A stretch of DNA of 64,000 bases from assembly GCF_000695095.2 (NCBI RefSeq), contig NZ_CP011454.1:806001-870000 (forward strand). The letters run 5' to 3'. Every line of letters begins with the position of its first letter. Position 1 is the stretch's first letter. A program made the translations under genes and the position numbers. Origin of the DNA: Gemmatimonas phototrophica. GTDB taxonomy: Bacteria; Gemmatimonadota; Gemmatimonadetes; Gemmatimonadales; Gemmatimonadaceae. The notes beneath the pieces were generated by a model. The model was not told the origin of the DNA. It made no database searches and saw only the letters and a list, made by a program, of their open reading frames with translations. This document shows positions 60,513-64,000 of the stretch, piece after piece.

Positions 60513-62387
60513 CTAACTCTTTTCGATCGTCTCAATTCCTGCAAGGACTCGAAAGCCTGCATTGTTTGACGAAAGATCCGCGAACGAACCGTCGCCTACT
60601 ACACGCCCTTGATCTAGGACAATAATTCTATCGCAGGCTTCCACCGTCCGTAGCCGATGGGCAATGAGGATGATTGTACGACTCCCACGAAGACCGTTTA
60701 CTGCTTCCATTACAGCGTCCTCAGTGATGCCATCAAGGGCGCTTGTCGCCTCATCAAGAATCAATACCTCTGGAGTATGGTAAAGCGCTCTCGCAATGCC
60801 AATCCTTTGTCTTTGACCACCACTGAGGCGGACGCCGCGCTCGCCAACTACGGAATCAACACCTTTTGGAAGTGATTCGACAAACGACAGGCATTGGGAA
60901 AGTGATAATGCCTGAAGCACCGCGTCTCGATTTATGCTCTCTGGTCGTACGCCGAGTGCAATATTCTCCGCAATCGTCGCATTAGAAAGAAAGACATGTT
61001 GAGGTACATATCCAATCTGTTCACGCCAGCTTGTGAGTCCCAAAGTGTCGAGCGACTGACCGCTTACCAGTATTTGACCCTTCTCAACTGGATAAAGCCC
61101 CAATAGCACGTCGATCAATGTGGTTTTCCCAGACCCTGATCTGCCCACGAAACCAATCGCTTCGCCTCGCTTTATTGAGAGGGATATGCCATTTAGGGCA
61201 GCATGTTGCGCGCCGGGATAAGAAAAGTGCACATCTTTCACAAGCAGGAGTGGCTCAACACGAGGGATCGGACTCTTCTCGTGGGCAGTGTTCTGCGGGA
61301 TATTCTGAGTTGGCGGGATTTCGCTTGTATGAATCCAGGAGCTGTGGAGTTCCATGAGCATAGACTCATGGTATTTAATCTCCATCAGCGAAGCATAAAG
61401 CTGCTGAAATGACGGGATCAAACGAAACGCGACGAACGCAAACAGCGCAAGCGTTGAAATGGCAGAGGCTGCGCTTGTTCCTGATCCATCTGTGAGGGAC
61501 AGGGCAATGAAAATAACTGCCATCATTCCTACAGGCTCAATGACGTTCCGTGGCAATGCACTGGCGAGCGTACTCTGCGCTTGGGTCTTGGCAATAAGTT
61601 TCGCGCTTGCCCTGAAAAGATGAACCGGAAGTTGAGTGCGCTCGAGTACCAAGAGTTCCTTTATGCCACCAAGTGCTTCAATCGCAATACGTGTGCGATT
61701 CGTATACGACTTTGAGGATGCCGCTCCGATTCGGGTCTGCCATTGCTTTAGTATCATAAACAGCAAGGCATAAGTGCCGCCGAACGTAAAAACTGCTATC
61801 GCTGCGGCTGAAGCGGCACGCGAGAGCAAAAGACCCACCAATGCGACAATAACGAGAGTGCGGGATCCAATGACGAGCGTTGCGGTGATGACTCGGGTCA
61901 GAGCGTCAACATTGTTGAACAGAATCTTGGTTAAGGTTGAACTGTCTGTCTTCGCATGAAACAGATATGGCTGACCTAAGAATCGCTCAAACAGCCCCAC
62001 CGATACTTTGGCTCGAAGGCGATTCGCAAAGTATGCCTGATAGGTAGCATTGCTGGCCGAAACAATGCTGTTTAGGAGAACGAAGATGCAAACACTTACT
62101 CCCAGGTAAACGACCTCTTGTCGGGCCGTCTGTGCTCCAAGGTCAGTGAGGTAGCCATGCAAGCGTGGAAGTCGATCAATCTCACTCGGGTCCAGTAGTA
62201 CAGCCATGAATGGCGCAATTGAGGCGACACCAACAAGCTCGGCGAGGGCCGCCGTCATACTCGTGAAGAACAGCGCAATGAGATGCAGCCGGTCTCTTCC
62301 GGTTATGAAAAGCCGAAATACCTCGCCGAGGCCTACTTTGCCCCGAGGGGGAAACTCAACCTGCAGTTCAAGATTCTTGGCGATCAC
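60513..62387 (-). CDS. ABC transporter with fused permease and ATPase (PglK/MsbA-type flippase)
   Basis: A 624-residue half-transporter. Residues about 30-330 hold six membrane helices; the C-terminal 230 residues hold the ATPase with Walker A GRSGSGKTT, the signature LSGGQRQRIG and Walker B VLILDEATSALD, with an H-loop in LIAHRLRT. Two subunits dimerise to work. Family members flip lipid A or lipid-linked oligosaccharides, so it may flip the repeat unit made by the neighbouring glycosyltransferases. GTG 62387 overlaps the citrate synthase stop (GTGA at 62384-62387). Confidence 0.92.
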   Translation of the reverse strand: MIAKNLELQVEFPPRGKVGLGEVFRLFITGRDRLHLIALFFTSMTAALAELVGVASIAPFMAVLLDPSEIDRLPRLHGYLTDLGAQTARQEVVYLGVSVCIFVLLNSIVSASNATYQAYFANRLRAKVSVGLFERFLGQPYLFHAKTDSSTLTKILFNNVDALTRVITATLVIGSRTLVIVALVGLLLSRAASAAAIAVFTFGGTYALLFMILKQWQTRIGAASSKSYTNRTRIAIEALGGIKELLVLERTQLPVHLFRASAKLIAKTQAQSTLASALPRNVIEPVGMMAVIFIALSLTDGSGTSAASAISTLALFAFVAFRLIPSFQQLYASLMEIKYHESMLMELHSSWIHTSEIPPTQNIPQNTAHEKSPIPRVEPLLLVKDVHFSYPGAQHAALNGISLSIKRGEAIGFVGRSGSGKTTLIDVLLGLYPVEKGQILVSGQSLDTLGLTSWREQIGYVPQHVFLSNATIAENIALGVRPESINRDAVLQALSLSQCLSFVESLPKGVDSVVGERGVRLSGGQRQRIGIARALYHTPEVLILDEATSALDGITEDAVMEAVNGLRGSRTIILIAHRLRTVEACDRIIVLDQGRVVGDGSFADLSSNNAGFRVLAGIETIEKS

Positions 62388-63748
62388 TTCCGAATGCTAT
62401 CCTTGCGCGCCCGCGGAAACTTATCCGACAGCGTATCGGTGTACTGACGCTCACCTTCACCAATGTAAATCTGGCGCGGCCGCGCGATCTTCTGCTCCTT
62501 GTCTAGAATCATCTCTTCCCACTGCGCCATCCAGCCGGACACACGCGCCACGGCAAACAATACCGTAAAGAAGTCCGTGGGGAATGCCATGGAGCGATAG
62601 ATGAGCCCCGTATAGAAGTCCACGTTGGGGTACAGCTTGCGCGCAATGAAATAGTCGTCGCTCAAGGCAATGCGCTCCAGCTCCAGCGCAATCTCCAGGT
62701 CCTTGTCCATGCCCACCTGCGCAAACACTTCGTCGGCCAGCTTCTTCACGATGCGTGCCCGCGGGTCGTAGCTCTTGTACACCCGGTGCCCAAAGCCCAT
62801 GAGGCGCTGCTCGCCTTTGCCGCTCTTTACCGCCTCAATGAACGCGGGAATGTTCTTCTTGTCGCCAATGTCGCTGATCATGCGCAACACCGCTTCGTTG
62901 GCGCCACCGTGCAGCGGGCCAAACAGGGCGGCAATGCCACCCGCTACCGCCGAGAACGGGTCAACACCGCTGGAGCCAATGGCGCGCACCGCGCTGGTGC
63001 TGCAATTCTGCTCGTGGTCGGCGTGCAGAATGAAGAGCACTTCCAGTGCCTTCACAAACACCGGGTTGGCTTCGTACTTGGGCTCCGACATGCGCGCTAC
63101 CATGGAGAGGAAGTTCTCCGTGTAGCTCAAATCGTTGTCGGGATAGATGAAGGGCAACCCCTTCACGTGACGGTAGGCAAACGCCGCGATCGTCGGCAGC
63201 TTCGCCATGAGGCGAATCATGCTGATGTAGCGCTGGTGCGGGTCGTGAATGTCGCGCGCCTGCGGGTAGAAGCTCGACAGCGCCGCCGTGGCGCTGCACA
63301 GCATGTTCATGGGGTGCGCGTCGTACCGGAACCCTTCCAGAAACTTGCGGATGTTCTCGTGCACGTACGTGTGGAAGGTGATGTCGTGCACCCAGGTGTC
63401 GTACTGTTTCTGATCGGGCAGGTTGCCGTGACGCAGCAGGTACGCCACTTCCAGAAACGTGGCGTTCTCGGCCAGCTGCTCAATGGGGTAGCCGCGATAG
63501 CGCAGAATGCCCTTGTCGCCATCAATGAAAGTGATGGCGCTGCGGCACGACGCCGTGTTCATGAACGCCGGGTCGTAGCTCAGCGTGCCGAACTCGCCGG
63601 CTTCCCGCTTCACCTGCTTGATGTCGGAGGCGCGAATGTAGGTGTCGCCTTCGGGGCCTTCGGTGCGAATGGGCGCACTGTACGAGGCGCCGGTGCGGCT
63701 GTCGCGAATCTCGAGGGCGTCGGGGGCTGCAGTGGTGGGCTGGCTCAT
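62384..63748 (-). CDS. gltA: Citrate synthase
   Basis: A 454-residue type II-like citrate synthase. ATG 63748 gives a natural N-terminus (MSQPTTAAPD); the frame is open further upstream without family sequence. The catalytic residues are visible: His in PLHGGANEAV, His in MGFGHRVYK near residue 320, and Asp in PNVDFYTG. It condenses acetyl-CoA and oxaloacetate in the first step of the citric acid cycle. Its 3' end overlaps the ABC flippase start, an unusual pairing of core and surface genes. It is GC-rich, unlike the flippase gene after it. Confidence 0.96.
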   Translation of the reverse strand: MSQPTTAAPDALEIRDSRTGASYSAPIRTEGPEGDTYIRASDIKQVKREAGEFGTLSYDPAFMNTASCRSAITFIDGDKGILRYRGYPIEQLAENATFLEVAYLLRHGNLPDQKQYDTWVHDITFHTYVHENIRKFLEGFRYDAHPMNMLCSATAALSSFYPQARDIHDPHQRYISMIRLMAKLPTIAAFAYRHVKGLPFIYPDNDLSYTENFLSMVARMSEPKYEANPVFVKALEVLFILHADHEQNCSTSAVRAIGSSGVDPFSAVAGGIAALFGPLHGGANEAVLRMISDIGDKKNIPAFIEAVKSGKGEQRLMGFGHRVYKSYDPRARIVKKLADEVFAQVGMDKDLEIALELERIALSDDYFIARKLYPNVDFYTGLIYRSMAFPTDFFTVLFAVARVSGWMAQWEEMILDKEQKIARPRQIYIGEGERQYTDTLSDKFPRARKDSIRK

Positions 63749-63865
63749 CGGAGAGTGACTACTCCAGACAACGCTGGGGAGGTGAGCAGGACATCGGGAA
63801 CGCACACTATGTGCGACCGGGGAGTACGTACACCAAAAACTAAGGCCGTGCGCGCCACCGTGAGA

Positions 63866-64000
63866 CTAGGGCCTCGGGGCAAGTCGAACGTCAAAGCCCA
63901 GGGCGGCGCCCGGGCGGCCGGCAATGGACAGATCGCGCAGCTCACTGTCCATAACGGCCAGCATCTGCTGGCACATGGCAATGCCGAGCCCGGCGCTGCT
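63866..64000 (-). CDS. Histidine-kinase-type ATPase domain, C-terminal end only
   Basis: The open frame at the right edge encodes 44 residues, read leftward: AGLGIAMCQQMLAVMDSEL, then GAALGFDVRLAPRP and a TAG stop at 63866-63868. This has the last box (GLG-I) and the closing strand of a histidine kinase ATPase domain. The rest lies outside the window. The stop is about 117 bases from the citrate synthase start. Confidence 0.55.
   Translation of the reverse strand, partial: SSAGLGIAMCQQMLAVMDSELRDLSIAGRPGAALGFDVRLAPRP

Noticed and set aside
1-64000. tRNA, rRNA or riboswitch genes
   Set aside because: None could be recognised by reading. In particular the gap between metH and the homocysteine methyltransferase is too short for a B12 or SAM riboswitch.

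Overview
The window looks like a piece of a chromosome from a GC-rich, Gram-negative-type bacterium. It encodes lipoproteins, an exosortase/PEP-CTERM surface system, a Wzy/O-antigen-ligase-type protein and a PglK/MsbA-type flippase. The combination (PEP-CTERM tail, exosortase plus separate EpsI, lipoproteins with Ig-like repeats, B12-dependent MetH beside a homocysteine methyltransferase-MTHFR fusion) would suit Gemmatimonadota. That placement is inference: no rRNA or other phylogenetic marker is present.

Layout. 1-9.5 kb is mostly housekeeping and accessory genes: the tail of a PEP-CTERM protein, a secreted amidohydrolase, a PD-(D/E)XK (GxxExxY-type) protein, a binding-protein/hybrid-kinase pair, a fasciclin protein, an EEP-fold protein and a YggT protein. 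A family of palindromic elements of about 214 bp sits between these genes: three tandem copies at 2.1-2.8 kb, a truncated copy at 3.3 kb and a full copy at 7.25 kb. 9.8-34 kb is an exopolysaccharide and surface region. It holds a freestanding adenylation-carrier-acyltransferase trio, UDP-glucose dehydrogenase, a VanZ protein, three GT4 glycosyltransferases, a toroid-formyltransferase fusion, a cytochrome-fused quinoprotein, an oxidoreductase-epimerase fusion, a lipoprotein with a C-terminal helical toroid, and exosortase plus EpsI. A core acyl-CoA dehydrogenase and an M30-like lipoprotein lie among them. 34-39.8 kb holds the divergent pair metH and homocysteine methyltransferase-MTHFR.

39.8-51.4 kb is a second polysaccharide block. 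An overlapping rightward operon (ATP-grasp, PHP, GT4, GT2, GT2, exosortase-type polysaccharide deacetylase, FemAB-like, DegT aminotransferase, methyltransferase) faces a leftward pair (GT4 and O-antigen ligase/polymerase). 51.6-54.9 kb is a nested insertion: an intact-looking IS21-family element (52415-54472, 5-bp target duplication) sits inside orfB of an IS3-family element. 55-62.4 kb is visibly AT-richer and carries a pyruvyl transferase, a GT4, an asparagine-synthase-like protein, a GT2 and an ABC flippase. The window ends with citrate synthase and the tail of a histidine kinase.

How the genes may work together: Ugd supplies UDP-glucuronate. The glycosyltransferases build a repeat unit that the formyl-, pyruvyl-, acyl-, methyl- and amino-transferases decorate. 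The ABC protein can flip it, the O-antigen-ligase-like protein can polymerise or ligate it, and the deacetylase, FemAB-like protein and exosortase/EpsI link it to the PEP-CTERM surface system. No Wza-, Wzc/Wzz- or Wzx-type gene is seen, so any such export parts would be outside the window. All gene functions are inferred from sequence reading alone.
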